DNA from: Psychrobium sp051201665
Lineage (GTDB): Bacteria; Pseudomonadota; Gammaproteobacteria; Enterobacterales; Psychrobiaceae
Reading direction: 5' to 3'
NCBI RefSeq assembly: GCF_051201665.1
Contig: NZ_CP179210.1
Coordinates: 62,001-126,000 of the forward strand
Length of the DNA stretch: 64,000 nucleotides
Shown here: positions 8,884-17,949 of the stretch, in pieces
Position numbering within the stretch: position 1 is the stretch's first letter
Layout: each line of letters opens with the position of its first letter
The notes under the pieces: generated by a model
What the model saw: the letters and a program-made list of their open reading frames with translations, nothing else
What the model was told of the DNA's origin: nothing
Database searches by the model: none
Translations under genes and position numbers: made by a program

Positions 8884-9804
8884 GTGAAAAATAAATTTTC
8901 AGTCGAAAATATTAAATCTATCATCGCTACTATTCCGGCGTTAGTGATGCATGTTTTTTATCGTGCAAAGCAAAATAGACTGCGCATGGTAGCTGGCTAC
9001 CTCGCGTATGTGTCATTGTTGTCTATAGTACCATTGGTCACGGTGATATTTTCAGTTTTATCGGCATTCCCAGTATTTAAATCGATGCGGACTCAAATAG
9101 AAAACTATGTGTATGGCAATTTCATTCCAGCGTCTGGTGATGTTGTACAGCAGACGATCGGCGAATTCGTTGATAATGCTTCGAAAGGCGGTGCTATTGG
9201 TATCGGCGCATTAGTTATTTTCGCGTTAATGCTAATTTCCAATATTGATAAAGTACTTAATCAGATTTGGAAAAGCCCTAAAAAACGCCCGCTAATAATC
9301 TCTTTTTCAATCTATTGGATGGTCATTACACTAGGCCCACTGTTTGTTGGCGCTAGTATTGCGATTAGTTCATATGTGATTTCACTAGGTGGATTGCAAG
9401 AAGGCGTTTTTAGCGGGGTTATGGAGTTTTTCTTACGCTGGTTACCGCTATTTTTCTCTGTGTTAGCATTCTTAATGATGTATTTGATGGTGCCAAATGT
9501 TCGCGTTAAGGTGAGAGATGCTCTTATTGGCGCAGTAATCGCCGCAGTACTATTTGAATTAACCAAGAAAGGATTTGCTATTTATATTAGTAACTTTCCT
9601 TCATACCAGGCGATTTACGGCGCACTGGCTGCAATTCCTATTCTATTTGTTTGGGTATATTTATCTTGGATTGTGGTTCTCATTGGTGCTGAGATTACTG
9701 CTGGTTTACCTGAGTTTTATGCACCTAACAATGCTGCAAGTGATGAGCAACAGCCAAAGGAGTTAACAGATGAACGCGTTGTTTCCGGAGATAAAACCGT
9801 TTGA
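8884..9804 (+). CDS. yihY: YihY/BrkB family inner-membrane protein
   Basis: A 306-residue polytopic membrane protein of the YihY (formerly ribonuclease BN/BrkB) family. About six hydrophobic helices are visible, with the family signatures YLAYVSLLSIVPLV and, late in the protein, FPSYQAIYGALAAIPILFVWVYLSW. The open frame extends to a TTG at 8839, but GTG at 8884, preceded by AAAGG 8 bp upstream, gives the usual short cytoplasmic N-terminus and is preferred. Substrate and function are not established. It overlaps the next gene by 35 bp. Confidence 0.86.
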   Translation: MKNKFSVENIKSIIATIPALVMHVFYRAKQNRLRMVAGYLAYVSLLSIVPLVTVIFSVLSAFPVFKSMRTQIENYVYGNFIPASGDVVQQTIGEFVDNASKGGAIGIGALVIFALMLISNIDKVLNQIWKSPKKRPLIISFSIYWMVITLGPLFVGASIAISSYVISLGGLQEGVFSGVMEFFLRWLPLFFSVLAFLMMYLMVPNVRVKVRDALIGAVIAAVLFELTKKGFAIYISNFPSYQAIYGALAAIPILFVWVYLSWIVVLIGAEITAGLPEFYAPNNAASDEQQPKELTDERVVSGDKTV

Positions 9805-10735
9805 TGAGCAATCTTTAACGGTTTCTGCTATTCATACATTAAGCATTGCTCAATACGGTAATCCCAATGGTATTCCGGTTGTTATCTTACACGGTGGCCC
9901 CGGTGGAGGGCGCAGTCCCCGTTTAACCCAATTTTTTGATCCAAAACATTATCGAATGGTGACGTTTGATCAACGAGGTTGTGGACAATCAACGCCTTAT
10001 GGCGAGTTACGAGACAATAATGCTCAGGCGTTAATTGACGATATTGATACTATTAGGCAATTTTTAGGTATCGATAAATGGCTGGTATGCGGTGGTTCGT
10101 GGGGAGCGCAGTTAGGATTACGATACGGATTTCGTTATGCTGAACATGTGGTGGGGTTTATTTTACGCAGTCCATTTTTAGGGCGCCGACAAGATTTACA
10201 ATGGCGTTTTGCTCCTCATGGTGGAGCGGCACAAATATTTCCTGATCATTACGCGGAGTTCAGTGAACGACTAGAGCGATCTGATACTTTAGACCCTGTG
10301 CTAGCTTATTGTAATGCGTTTCAACATGGCAGCGAATTTGAGCAACTTGCTGCCGCACAGCAATGGTCCATTTGGAAGGGCCGTTTGTCTCATTTGGTAC
10401 CACCTAAAGTGGCGAAAGAGCGCTTTGGTCTTGGCAAGAAATCATTGGCTTTAGCGCGCATCGAAAGTTACTTTTATAAAAATAAATGTTTTATGCCTGA
10501 CAATCATATCATTGATAATATAGATAAAATAAAGCACCTAAACTGCATTTTGATTCATGGTCGTTATGATATGGTATGCAAATTAGAAGGGTCACAAATG
10601 TTGGCACAGCAGTGGCCTAGTTCTCAGTTACAAATTGTACCTGGCGCAGGGCATTCTAGTAGTGAAATTGGTGTTATTGATGCACTGATTCAAGGCTCTA
10701 ATAATATGGCAAACTGGTTAAGTAAAAGAGTATAG
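9770..10735 (+). CDS. pip: Prolyl aminopeptidase (proline iminopeptidase)
   Basis: A 321-residue alpha/beta hydrolase that releases N-terminal proline from peptides. Motifs: oxyanion region HGGPGGG (residues 41-47), DQRGCGQS (67-74), nucleophile elbow GGSWG with Ser110, then Asp267 (HGRYDMVC) and His295 (GAGHS), completing the triad. Length is typical of peptidase family S33 Pip. No signal peptide, so cytoplasmic. Its start lies inside yihY, and dtd follows after 8 bp, suggesting a yihY-pip-dtd-yiiD transcript. Confidence 0.93.
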   Translation: MNALFPEIKPFDEQSLTVSAIHTLSIAQYGNPNGIPVVILHGGPGGGRSPRLTQFFDPKHYRMVTFDQRGCGQSTPYGELRDNNAQALIDDIDTIRQFLGIDKWLVCGGSWGAQLGLRYGFRYAEHVVGFILRSPFLGRRQDLQWRFAPHGGAAQIFPDHYAEFSERLERSDTLDPVLAYCNAFQHGSEFEQLAAAQQWSIWKGRLSHLVPPKVAKERFGLGKKSLALARIESYFYKNKCFMPDNHIIDNIDKIKHLNCILIHGRYDMVCKLEGSQMLAQQWPSSQLQIVPGAGHSSSEIGVIDALIQGSNNMANWLSKRV

Positions 10736-10743
10736 ATTTAAAA

Positions 10744-11181
10744 ATGATTGCGTTAATTCAACGAGTAAAACAAGCAAAAGTAGAAGTCGATAACCAATCG
10801 ATTGGTGAAATTAAGCAAGGTTTATTAGTACTGCTGGGCGTAGAGAGAGATGATACTCAGGGTCTGGCTGATAAACTATTAAAAAAAGTGGTGAGTTATC
10901 GCATTTTTAATGACGCAGAAGACAAAATGAATTTAAGTCTTAAAGACATCGAAGGTGAGCTGTTGGTGGTATCTCAATTCACCTTAGCTGCGGACACAAG
11001 TAAGGGATTACGTCCTGGTTTTTCTGCTGCAGCGACACCCAGTGATGCTAAATCGTTATATGAATATTTTGTGGCGCAGAGTAAAGCAATGAGCTTTGAC
11101 ACCCAAACTGGAGAGTTTGGTGCTGATATGCAAGTTTCTTTAGTTAACGATGGTCCTGTAACTTTTTCACTAAAGGTTTAA
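10744..11181 (+). CDS. dtd: D-aminoacyl-tRNA deacylase
   Basis: A 145-residue editing enzyme that hydrolyses D-aminoacyl-tRNA and mischarged Gly-tRNA(Ala). It shows the family start MIALIQRVKQAKVEVD, the SQFTL motif near residue 78, RPGFS, and the Gly-cisPro element NDGPVTF near the C-terminus. Length is the family norm. It sits in a run of closely spaced plus-strand genes. Confidence 0.95.
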   Translation: MIALIQRVKQAKVEVDNQSIGEIKQGLLVLLGVERDDTQGLADKLLKKVVSYRIFNDAEDKMNLSLKDIEGELLVVSQFTLAADTSKGLRPGFSAAATPSDAKSLYEYFVAQSKAMSFDTQTGEFGADMQVSLVNDGPVTFSLKV

Positions 11182-11185
11182 ATTA

Positions 11186-11962
11186 ATGGCAATAAACTGG
11201 AATGTTCTACCTTGCGATAACTTAAGATTATGCCAGTTTATGGCTAATTATGAGTTACGTCAGCAAGATTATATGGTGGCATCTGATGGCGATCATATTC
11301 TGGGGGCTGGATTATTAAATGATGACGATAATGTTGCTCATGTCGATGTAGTAGTAGCTCCTGAACATCGAGGGCAAGGGTTAGGAAAACAGATAGTCAC
11401 TCGTTTGATTGAATCAGCTAAAGCTAACAGTGTCGAACGTCTAACTAGCCATGGCGACTTTGGTTTTTGGCAATCGCTTGGTTTTGAAAAGCTCGGTAAT
11501 GGCGATTATTGTTTGTTATTGCCCGCAGCAAAACAACGATTGGTAGAGACATGGCATCAGGGGATTCCTGTTACTGAATTTTTAGGATTAGATATTACCT
11601 TTAATGATGCATCGCGCGTTGAAACCTGCGCTGACATGGAGAAAAGCATTAATGTGCATCAAAGCATGTTTGCTGGCGCCATATATTCGCAAGCAGTGTT
11701 GACTGGCTGGGGTCTTATTCATTTGCGTGCTCAACAGGCTGGTGTTAGTGGGTCTATTGTTTTAGCGTCTGGTGATATTAAGTATCGAAAACCTATTACA
11801 GAGTCACCACGGGGTGTTGTGAAAGAAGTTATATCCTTATCTGATTTTTCAGTGCTTGAACAAGGTAATAAATACCGTATTGAGCTCATAGTAAACATGT
11901 ATCAAGGTGATAGTGAAGAAGCTAGCGCCCAATTTATTGGGCGTTATGTAATACTGCCTTAG
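11186..11962 (+). CDS. yiiD: YiiD-type protein: GNAT domain fused to hotdog-fold domain
   Basis: A 258-residue two-domain protein. Residues about 20-110 are a GNAT acetyltransferase domain (acetyl-CoA loop VVAPEHRGQGLGKQIV), and residues about 120-258 are a YiiD_C hotdog domain (NVHQSMFAGAIYSQAVLTGW, IKYRKPI). E. coli YiiD has this architecture and has been linked to malonyl-ACP decarboxylation at the start of fatty acid synthesis; transferring that role here is inference. It follows dtd by 4 bp and overlaps the convergent DUF3014 gene by 4 bp. Confidence 0.86.
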   Translation: MAINWNVLPCDNLRLCQFMANYELRQQDYMVASDGDHILGAGLLNDDDNVAHVDVVVAPEHRGQGLGKQIVTRLIESAKANSVERLTSHGDFGFWQSLGFEKLGNGDYCLLLPAAKQRLVETWHQGIPVTEFLGLDITFNDASRVETCADMEKSINVHQSMFAGAIYSQAVLTGWGLIHLRAQQAGVSGSIVLASGDIKYRKPITESPRGVVKEVISLSDFSVLEQGNKYRIELIVNMYQGDSEEASAQFIGRYVILP

Positions 11963-12864
11963 TTCTGAGTGCTCTTTTCTAGTTGCTCTAAAGCGCCTTG
12001 AATTTGTTGCAGCTTAGGGCGTAATTTAGTGATGTTATCTGGGCCCATTCTTAACATCAATTTTTGAATATCAGATAAACCTTCCAATTGCGGATCGGCA
12101 TATTTATACATCGCCGATGGTGCAATAACCTTGATTGGGTTTCTAATGACAGGCGCTTGCAACATTTCGCCTAATGCCAGATCTAATGTGCCAACAAAGG
12201 CTCCCTGTTCATAGCCAAGTTCCATATAAGCTTCGTCAAGGAGTGGCGCCATAAACACTAAGGCGTCTATTGCCATGTCAACATTGAGTGAATTAATGGT
12301 GTCGACGTATGGCGTATAACGTTCATAACTTTCAGGATCAATATACATCTCTTGTTCGATTTCATTAATCGAAAATTTAGCACTGGGGGATAAGATTGGA
12401 CTGAATTTGGCTGCAAGATCTCCACGCGATGCATTATCAACAAAGGTGACGAAATTTCTAACTATATCTTTATTATTTAGATGGTTAGTTGCCGTTGGCA
12501 GCCAAGATAGCTCTTTGGCTTTATCAATGGCTAAAGTGTCTGACTCATCTAGTGTCGGAAGCGGTTCAGGTTCTGGCTCAACCTCAGGCTCTATGAGCTC
12601 TGTTGTCACTGCTTCTGGAATTACAGTCTTTTCCTCAGTAACCTTTGCGGGTTCAGCGATTGGTGCTGGAGTGGGTTCAACTTCAATTTCTGCCACTGGA
12701 ATAACTTTGGGTTCAACAACTTCGATCGATGTTGCTGGCGGCGGCGCTGGCGTTTCGCTATTGAGGATTATAACGCCAGCAACCGCTGACACTAAAATTA
12801 ATGCGCCAATCGCGTAAATTTTCATTGGCGCTTTTGTTTCTGTTGAGCTTTGATTTTCTTGCAT
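11959..12864 (-). CDS. DUF3014 single-span membrane protein
   Basis: A 301-residue protein with a short cytoplasmic N-terminus, one membrane helix (about residues 15-34), a proline- and glutamate-rich spacer (about 40-105) and a globular DUF3014-like domain exposed to the periplasm. Its function is unknown. The frame is open to 12909, but ATG at 12862-12864 is preceded by GAGG at the right distance and avoids overlapping recG, so it is chosen; it lies 13 bp after the recG stop codon, suggesting cotranscription. Confidence 0.8.
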   Translation of the reverse strand: MQENQSSTETKAPMKIYAIGALILVSAVAGVIILNSETPAPPPATSIEVVEPKVIPVAEIEVEPTPAPIAEPAKVTEEKTVIPEAVTTELIEPEVEPEPEPLPTLDESDTLAIDKAKELSWLPTATNHLNNKDIVRNFVTFVDNASRGDLAAKFSPILSPSAKFSINEIEQEMYIDPESYERYTPYVDTINSLNVDMAIDALVFMAPLLDEAYMELGYEQGAFVGTLDLALGEMLQAPVIRNPIKVIAPSAMYKYADPQLEGLSDIQKLMLRMGPDNITKLRPKLQQIQGALEQLEKSTQN

Positions 12865-12877
12865 AAATAAATCCTCG

Positions 12878-14959
12878 TTACGCTTGGCTAAAGTGACTTT
12901 TATTCCCAAGCCAGCGTTTTACAATGGGGCCAACCCACTGTGGGTAATGAATAATTAACTGATTAGCTAAGTAGCCAACCTGTGGTACTAATTGCTGATC
13001 TCTAACTAGATCAGCAATTTTTAAATCTGCTAGGCCGGTTTGCTTGGTGCCCAATACTTCACCGGGCCCACGAATTTCAAGATCCTTTTGCGCAATGACA
13101 AAACCGTCATTGGTTTCTCTCAGCACGCCTAAACGCTTGTTTGCGGTATAAGATAACGGTGTTTTGTATAGCAAGACACAATGGCTTTCAACACTGCCGC
13201 GACCTACACGTCCACGTAGCTGATGAAGTTGAGCTAAGCCAAGGCGTTCTGGGTTTTCAATAATCATTAGGCTTGCATTAGGAACATCAACACCTACTTC
13301 AATGACAGTTGTAGCAACTAGAAGATGAATGTCGCCTTGCTTAAACGATTCCATTACCATTTGTTTTTCTTTGGCGCTCATCCGGCCATGAACCAAACCT
13401 ACTTTTAAGTCTGTTAATAACGCAGTTAGTTCCGTTGCCGTTTGCTCTGCTGCCTGACATTGCAATACTTCGGATTCATCAATCAGGGTGCATACCCAAT
13501 AACTTTGACGACCATTGAGACATGCATTTTTAACACGCTCAATAACTTCATCTCGTCTCAAGTCACCAATGGCAACCGTTTTCACGGGAGTTCTGCCTGG
13601 CGGAAGTTCATCAATGACTGATGTGTCTAGATCTGCATAGGCTGTCATTGCTAGAGTGCGAGGTATCGGGGTGGCTGTCATGACAAGTTGGTGAGGATAG
13701 CAATTGTTATGCAATCCTTTTTCTCGCAATGCGAGGCGTTGTTGCACGCCAAACCTGTGTTGTTCGTCAATAATGACTAAGGCGAGATTGTGATAATTGA
13801 CGTCAGGTTGAAAAACAGCATGGGTGCCGACAATCATATTGACAGTGCCATCAGCAATTTCCTGCATTGTTTTCTCGCGTTTCTTTCCTTTTAGTTTACC
13901 CGCCAACCAACCAACTTTAAGTCCTAAAGGGGCTAACCAGTGCTCGAAATTAATGGCATGTTGTTCTGCTAATAGCTCTGTAGGCGCCATTAATACGACT
14001 TGATGACCTTGCGACAGTGGGCCAAGTGATGCCAATGCTGCAACCAGCGTTTTTCCTGAGCCAACATCTCCTTGCACTAATCGCATCATCGGTTGTTCTA
14101 ACGTCATGTCTTGTTTTATTTCGCCAATGACGCGTTGCTGCGCATTAGTCGGTGAAAAAGGCAGTGAAGATAGCAGTTTTTTCTCAAGTGGATTAGTTGG
14201 ATTAATGATGACCGATTTAAGGTTTTTTGTTTGTTGTTTAGCTTGCAACATAGAAAGATTATGGGCAATAAGCTCTTCTAGGGCTAAGCGCTGTTGCATT
14301 GGGTGTTGACCCGTGGTCAATAGTTCTGTATCGGCCTCTGGTGGGGGCTGGTGGATATACAAGAGTGCTTCTTTTAATGTTGACTGTTGCGCATAAAGAT
14401 TTGGTGGTAACAGGTCGGTTATTTCGAAACGCTTTAAATAATCTACCACTTGTTGCGCGATATTTCGCATGGTGATTTGCTTAACGCCATCGGTAGTTGG
14501 ATAAACCGCTGTTAATGTTTCTTGGGTTTCGATTTGGCTATATTCGTCAACAAACTTGTATTCGGGGTGAACAATCTCAATGCCACGACTACCGCGTTTA
14601 ATCTCGCCAAAACAACGTATTTTTCGTCCGGCCTGGAGCGCATTCTTTTGACTGGCAGCGAAATTAAAAAATAACAACGAAGCACGCCCAAAATCGTCAC
14701 TCACGTGACAAATTAACATGCGACGACGACCGTTGGTTAACTCGCAATGTTCGATTGTTGCAATAAAGCTGACATGGTCACCAGGCACTAACTGGTTGAG
14801 AAAATAAAGCTTGGTACGGTCTTCGTATCGACTAGGTAAATGAAACAGCATGTCTTCAATTGTTCTTAAACCTATTTTTTCGAGACGTTGCGCCATTTTG
14901 TCACCAACGCCTTTGAGATCGGTGAGAGGTGAAGTAAGCATGCTGGTGTGATGTAACAT
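12878..14959 (-). CDS. recG: ATP-dependent DNA helicase RecG
   Basis: A 693-residue superfamily-2 helicase that remodels stalled forks and Holliday junctions. Order of elements: an N-terminal wedge/OB domain (LTDLKGVGDKMAQRLEKIGL, FHLPSRYEDR), Walker A GDVGSGKT, box DEQH (VIIDEQHRFGVQQRLALREK), then VHGRMSAKEK, VATTVIEVGVDVPNA, QLRGRVGRG and the TRG/RecG C-terminal region. The start may be the first ATG or the one at 14941; neither has a strong ribosome site. In related genomes recG often follows spoT and trmH; here it is separated from the spoT operon by a nuclease gene. Confidence 0.96.
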   Translation of the reverse strand: MLHHTSMLTSPLTDLKGVGDKMAQRLEKIGLRTIEDMLFHLPSRYEDRTKLYFLNQLVPGDHVSFIATIEHCELTNGRRRMLICHVSDDFGRASLLFFNFAASQKNALQAGRKIRCFGEIKRGSRGIEIVHPEYKFVDEYSQIETQETLTAVYPTTDGVKQITMRNIAQQVVDYLKRFEITDLLPPNLYAQQSTLKEALLYIHQPPPEADTELLTTGQHPMQQRLALEELIAHNLSMLQAKQQTKNLKSVIINPTNPLEKKLLSSLPFSPTNAQQRVIGEIKQDMTLEQPMMRLVQGDVGSGKTLVAALASLGPLSQGHQVVLMAPTELLAEQHAINFEHWLAPLGLKVGWLAGKLKGKKREKTMQEIADGTVNMIVGTHAVFQPDVNYHNLALVIIDEQHRFGVQQRLALREKGLHNNCYPHQLVMTATPIPRTLAMTAYADLDTSVIDELPPGRTPVKTVAIGDLRRDEVIERVKNACLNGRQSYWVCTLIDESEVLQCQAAEQTATELTALLTDLKVGLVHGRMSAKEKQMVMESFKQGDIHLLVATTVIEVGVDVPNASLMIIENPERLGLAQLHQLRGRVGRGSVESHCVLLYKTPLSYTANKRLGVLRETNDGFVIAQKDLEIRGPGEVLGTKQTGLADLKIADLVRDQQLVPQVGYLANQLIIHYPQWVGPIVKRWLGNKSHFSQA

Positions 14960-15109
14960 TGATTTCTTAGTCGAGCTTAGTGTTGTTTGACAATATACGC
15001 CGTGTGATTAAATCGCAAGTGCTAGCTGTGACAAAATATTACATCGAGTAACGGGAAATTAGGGAATTATCAAATTAACAATTGATTAACATATTTTATA
15101 GGTAAATAT

Positions 15110-15125
15110 CTGTCACTAGTGACAG
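15110..15125. promoter_or_regulatory. Perfect 16-bp palindrome
   Basis: CTGTCACTAGTGACAG is its own reverse complement. It lies in the recG/nuclease divergent region and resembles a dimeric repressor operator; the protein that might bind it is unknown. Confidence 0.45.
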
Positions 15126-15187
15126 GTTATTGATATGTGAACTAGCCCTTGAAAAGTAGGTTGTTTTTTATTCTGTCTGAATGTCTT

Positions 15188-15203
15188 CGTGATGCCTGTC
15201 ACG
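15188..15203 (+). promoter_or_regulatory. CRP-like binding site
   Basis: CGTGATGCCTGTCACG contains GTGA-N6-TCAC, the core of the cAMP-CRP consensus. Its centre is about 63 bp before the transcription start predicted from the promoter at 15223-15252, close to the class I CRP position. Outer bases are not the best consensus, so this is a suggestion only. Confidence 0.4.
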
Positions 15204-15222
15204 CATTTGATATGTTGCGATA

Positions 15223-15252
15223 TTGTAACAATTCTTGCTTGGTTTTGATAAT
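15223..15252 (+). promoter_or_regulatory. Possible sigma-70 promoter of the nuclease gene
   Basis: TTGTAA and GATAAT are separated by 18 bp. It would give a 5' leader of about 220 bases before the nuclease start codon. Read by eye only. Confidence 0.3.
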
Positions 15253-15477
15253 GTTATTTAATTCAACCCTTTATATTTAAATAAATCATTCATGGTTCTT
15301 TTGTACTTATTTTGGTCTGTGGACAATGCTTTTGGACTTAGGTTAAATGCCTGAAAATTGGGAAATTAAGAAAAATTAACTTTTCTTCTGATGTTTTATT
15401 GCTCAGTAGCTGGGCAAATATCAATGCCAATTTTACAAACGCGTTTAACGCATTATAAAAAATCATGGAATCCAATG

Positions 15478-17868
15478 ATGAAAATAACTAACAAGCTACA
15501 ATTAAGTGCATTAGCTTTAGCACTTGGCGTATCAACTGCCGCACAAGCAGATTTGATTATTACTGAGTATGTTGAAGGTGGTAGTAATAATAAAGCTGTC
15601 GAACTAACTAACCGGGGTTCACAAGCATTAGATTTAACAGGGTATGTATTAAATCTTCACTCTAATGGCGGAACAGATGCCCGCAACCCACAAGAATTAA
15701 CAGGTGAATTAGCAGCTGGTGCTAGCTTAGTCATCTACAATAGCCGCGCAACAGATTCATTTAAGAAGCCTGCACCGCAAGGTATTGAATCATCTGTTAC
15801 CTTTTTCAATGGCGATGATGCACTAACGCTGACACTAAATGGCGCTGTTGTTGATAGCTTTGGTCAAGTCGGTACTGATCCTGGTTCATCGTGGAATGGT
15901 CCAAATGGCTTCGCGACTCAGGATAGAACCTTGCGACGTCTTGAGAGTGTAGTAACTGGCGATGTTATTGTGGATGATGCATTTCCTGCGTTAGAGCAAC
16001 AATGGCAAGTATTTGAGAAAGATACAGCAAACGGTTTAGGTTGTGATGGTGTTGAAGCCTGTGACGGCAGCGTTACTCCACCGGTTGATCCTGTAGACCC
16101 TGTCGATCCGGTTGAGCCGACACCGCCAGTGGAATTACCAACTGCTGAATCGCCGTTAGTATTCTCTGAATACATTGAGGGCGGTAGCTTTAACAAAGCG
16201 ATTGAAATTGCGAACACTGCAGCGACAGAATTAGACCTTGCTGGCTATTCAATCGCGATGTATTCAAATGGTGCAACTGACGCAAAATACACTCTTGATT
16301 TATCAGGTGCATTAGCTTCTCAAGGTACCTTAGTTATTTATAACAAAGGCGCTGCAAACGCATTTAAAATTGCCGATGGTATTGAATCGAACGTTACTGC
16401 ATTTAATGGTGATGATGCTATTTTATTACTATTAAACGGTGCAGTAGTTGATAGCTTTGGCCAATACGGTAGCGATCCTGGCACGTCATGGTCAAATGGT
16501 GACTTCAACAGTAAAGATAAAACACTTCGTCGTAAGAATAGTGTTGTTGTTGGTGATAAAATCGTCGGTGACGAATATCCAGGCGCTGGTGTCAGTGAGT
16601 GGATTGTTCTACCAAAAGACACTAGTGATGGCTTAGGCTGTTTTGGCGACCAAGTTTGTCCTGATGTCGAGCGTGTTCCTGAGGTTCAACCAAATGATGA
16701 TGAATGTACTAACTGTCCAACGGTCGCTAAGATTGCTGATCGTGCAACGTACAATGAAAACGTTTATTACGCTAATGCATTAGTCGCTTCTGATGAGGAA
16801 CTACGTGGCGCGATTAACCAAGATATCACTAAAGATCAGAAGAAATTAACTTACAGTGAAGTTTGGACTGTCGTTACGCATTCAGATGAAGATCCAAATG
16901 ATGCTGGTAAGGTTATTGAAATCTATACTGGTCGTTCAATTGGTAAAGGTCTAAATGCGGGTAAAATCGGTAATAGTGGTGACGCTTGGAACCGTGAGCA
17001 CGTATGGGCTAAGAGTCATGGCTTCCCTGACCAAGGTCAGTTTGCTTACACGGATGCACACCATCTTCGTCCAGCTGATGCATCAGTAAACTCAGAGCGC
17101 AGTAACTTAGATTTCGATAATGGCGGTACACCAATTACTGAAGCACCTGAAAATGCAAAAGATGGTGATTCATTTGAGCCTCGCGACACCATGAAAGGTG
17201 ACGTAGCACGTATGCTGTTCTATATGGATGTGCGTTATGAAGGCGCTGCTTCAGACAACACACCAGATCTTGTATTAGTAGATCGCGTTGGTACTGAAAA
17301 CGGTTCTCCTGAATTAGGTAAACTTTGTACGCTTTATGCTTGGCATCAAGCGGATCCTGTAAGCGACTGGGAACGTAACCGCAATACTGTGGTATATGAG
17401 TTCCAAGGTAACCGTAATCCGTTTATCGATCGTCCTGAATGGGTTCAACAAATCTTTGGCGCCGCTTGTGGTGATGCACCCATCGTTAATACAGCACCAA
17501 CATTGGACATTCCAACAGTTGACGCTGTGACTGAAGGTGAATCAGTATCGGTAACTGCGATAGCTGCCGATGAACAAGGCGATGAGTTAACTTACCTATG
17601 GACACAAACTGCTGGTCCTGCTGTTGCATTCGATGCAACAACTGCGACATTAAGCTTTACTGCGCCAGAAGTTGATGAAGATACAACGGTAGTATTTACA
17701 CTAGTCGTATCTGATGGTGAGTTATCGGTTGAAAAGAGTGTGTCTATTGCTATTGAAGCAAAACCAGCACCAATTCATCCTGCAATTGCTGCAGTCATTG
17801 CTTATATCAAACGAATTTTAGCTTATTTCGCTTGGTTACAATCTCTGTTTTCTAAATTTTGGTTTTAA
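15478..17868 (+). CDS. Secreted endonuclease I-family nuclease with two lamin-tail domains
   Basis: A 796-residue exported protein. Residues 1-24 are a signal peptide ending AAQA. Two tandem lamin-tail-like domains follow (about 25-165 and 220-365), each starting with EY(V/I)EGGS and containing FNGDDA and VVDSFGQ; they are separated by a Pro-Val-Asp linker (VDPVDPVDPVEPT). The catalytic part (about 410-650) is endonuclease I-like, with NREHVWAKSHG and AHHLRPADASVN. A PKD/cadherin-like beta domain (about 665-760) and a short hydrophobic C-terminal segment close the protein. It probably degrades extracellular DNA for nutrients or biofilm turnover. The frame opens at 15391, but tandem ATGs at 15475 and 15478 directly precede the signal peptide. 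Confidence 0.9.
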   Translation: MKITNKLQLSALALALGVSTAAQADLIITEYVEGGSNNKAVELTNRGSQALDLTGYVLNLHSNGGTDARNPQELTGELAAGASLVIYNSRATDSFKKPAPQGIESSVTFFNGDDALTLTLNGAVVDSFGQVGTDPGSSWNGPNGFATQDRTLRRLESVVTGDVIVDDAFPALEQQWQVFEKDTANGLGCDGVEACDGSVTPPVDPVDPVDPVEPTPPVELPTAESPLVFSEYIEGGSFNKAIEIANTAATELDLAGYSIAMYSNGATDAKYTLDLSGALASQGTLVIYNKGAANAFKIADGIESNVTAFNGDDAILLLLNGAVVDSFGQYGSDPGTSWSNGDFNSKDKTLRRKNSVVVGDKIVGDEYPGAGVSEWIVLPKDTSDGLGCFGDQVCPDVERVPEVQPNDDECTNCPTVAKIADRATYNENVYYANALVASDEELRGAINQDITKDQKKLTYSEVWTVVTHSDEDPNDAGKVIEIYTGRSIGKGLNAGKIGNSGDAWNREHVWAKSHGFPDQGQFAYTDAHHLRPADASVNSERSNLDFDNGGTPITEAPENAKDGDSFEPRDTMKGDVARMLFYMDVRYEGAASDNTPDLVLVDRVGTENGSPELGKLCTLYAWHQADPVSDWERNRNTVVYEFQGNRNPFIDRPEWVQQIFGAACGDAPIVNTAPTLDIPTVDAVTEGESVSVTAIAADEQGDELTYLWTQTAGPAVAFDATTATLSFTAPEVDEDTTVVFTLVVSDGELSVEKSVSIAIEAKPAPIHPAIAAVIAYIKRILAYFAWLQSLFSKFWF

Positions 17869-17894
17869 TGACTAATTTCAGATAGCAAATAAAA

Positions 17895-17928
17895 AAAAGC
17901 CCAAATAACACAGTTATTTGGGCTTTTT
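17895..17928. terminator. Bidirectional terminator between the nuclease gene and ridA
   Basis: CCAAATAAC and GTTATTTGG pair around ACA; the stem extends through GCCC/GGGC and is flanked by an A run on the left and a T run on the right, so it can serve both convergent genes. Confidence 0.9.
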
Positions 17929-17949
17929 TAATGAGTCGTTAAAGGTGGT

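Larger units (their letters stand above)
14960..15477. other. 518-bp intergenic region upstream of the secreted nuclease
   Basis: No convincing ORF or structured RNA is visible. The region is AT-rich and holds a 16-bp palindrome, a CRP-like site and a plausible promoter, each listed separately. It must also contain the recG promoter on the minus strand, for which no clear -35/-10 pair could be chosen. Its length suggests more regulation than most intergenic gaps in this window. Confidence 0.6.

Noticed and set aside
12407..12817. Ser/Gly-rich 136-residue plus-strand frame
   Set aside because: It is the antisense shadow of the Pro/Glu-rich spacer of the DUF3014 gene and has no ribosome site; repetitive codons explain its length.
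14512..14700. Small frames inside recG, spoT and the ABC/M1 gene (for example 14512-14700, 19602-19853, 28736-29038)
   Set aside because: All lie wholly within well-supported genes in other frames, with no family resemblance or start signals.
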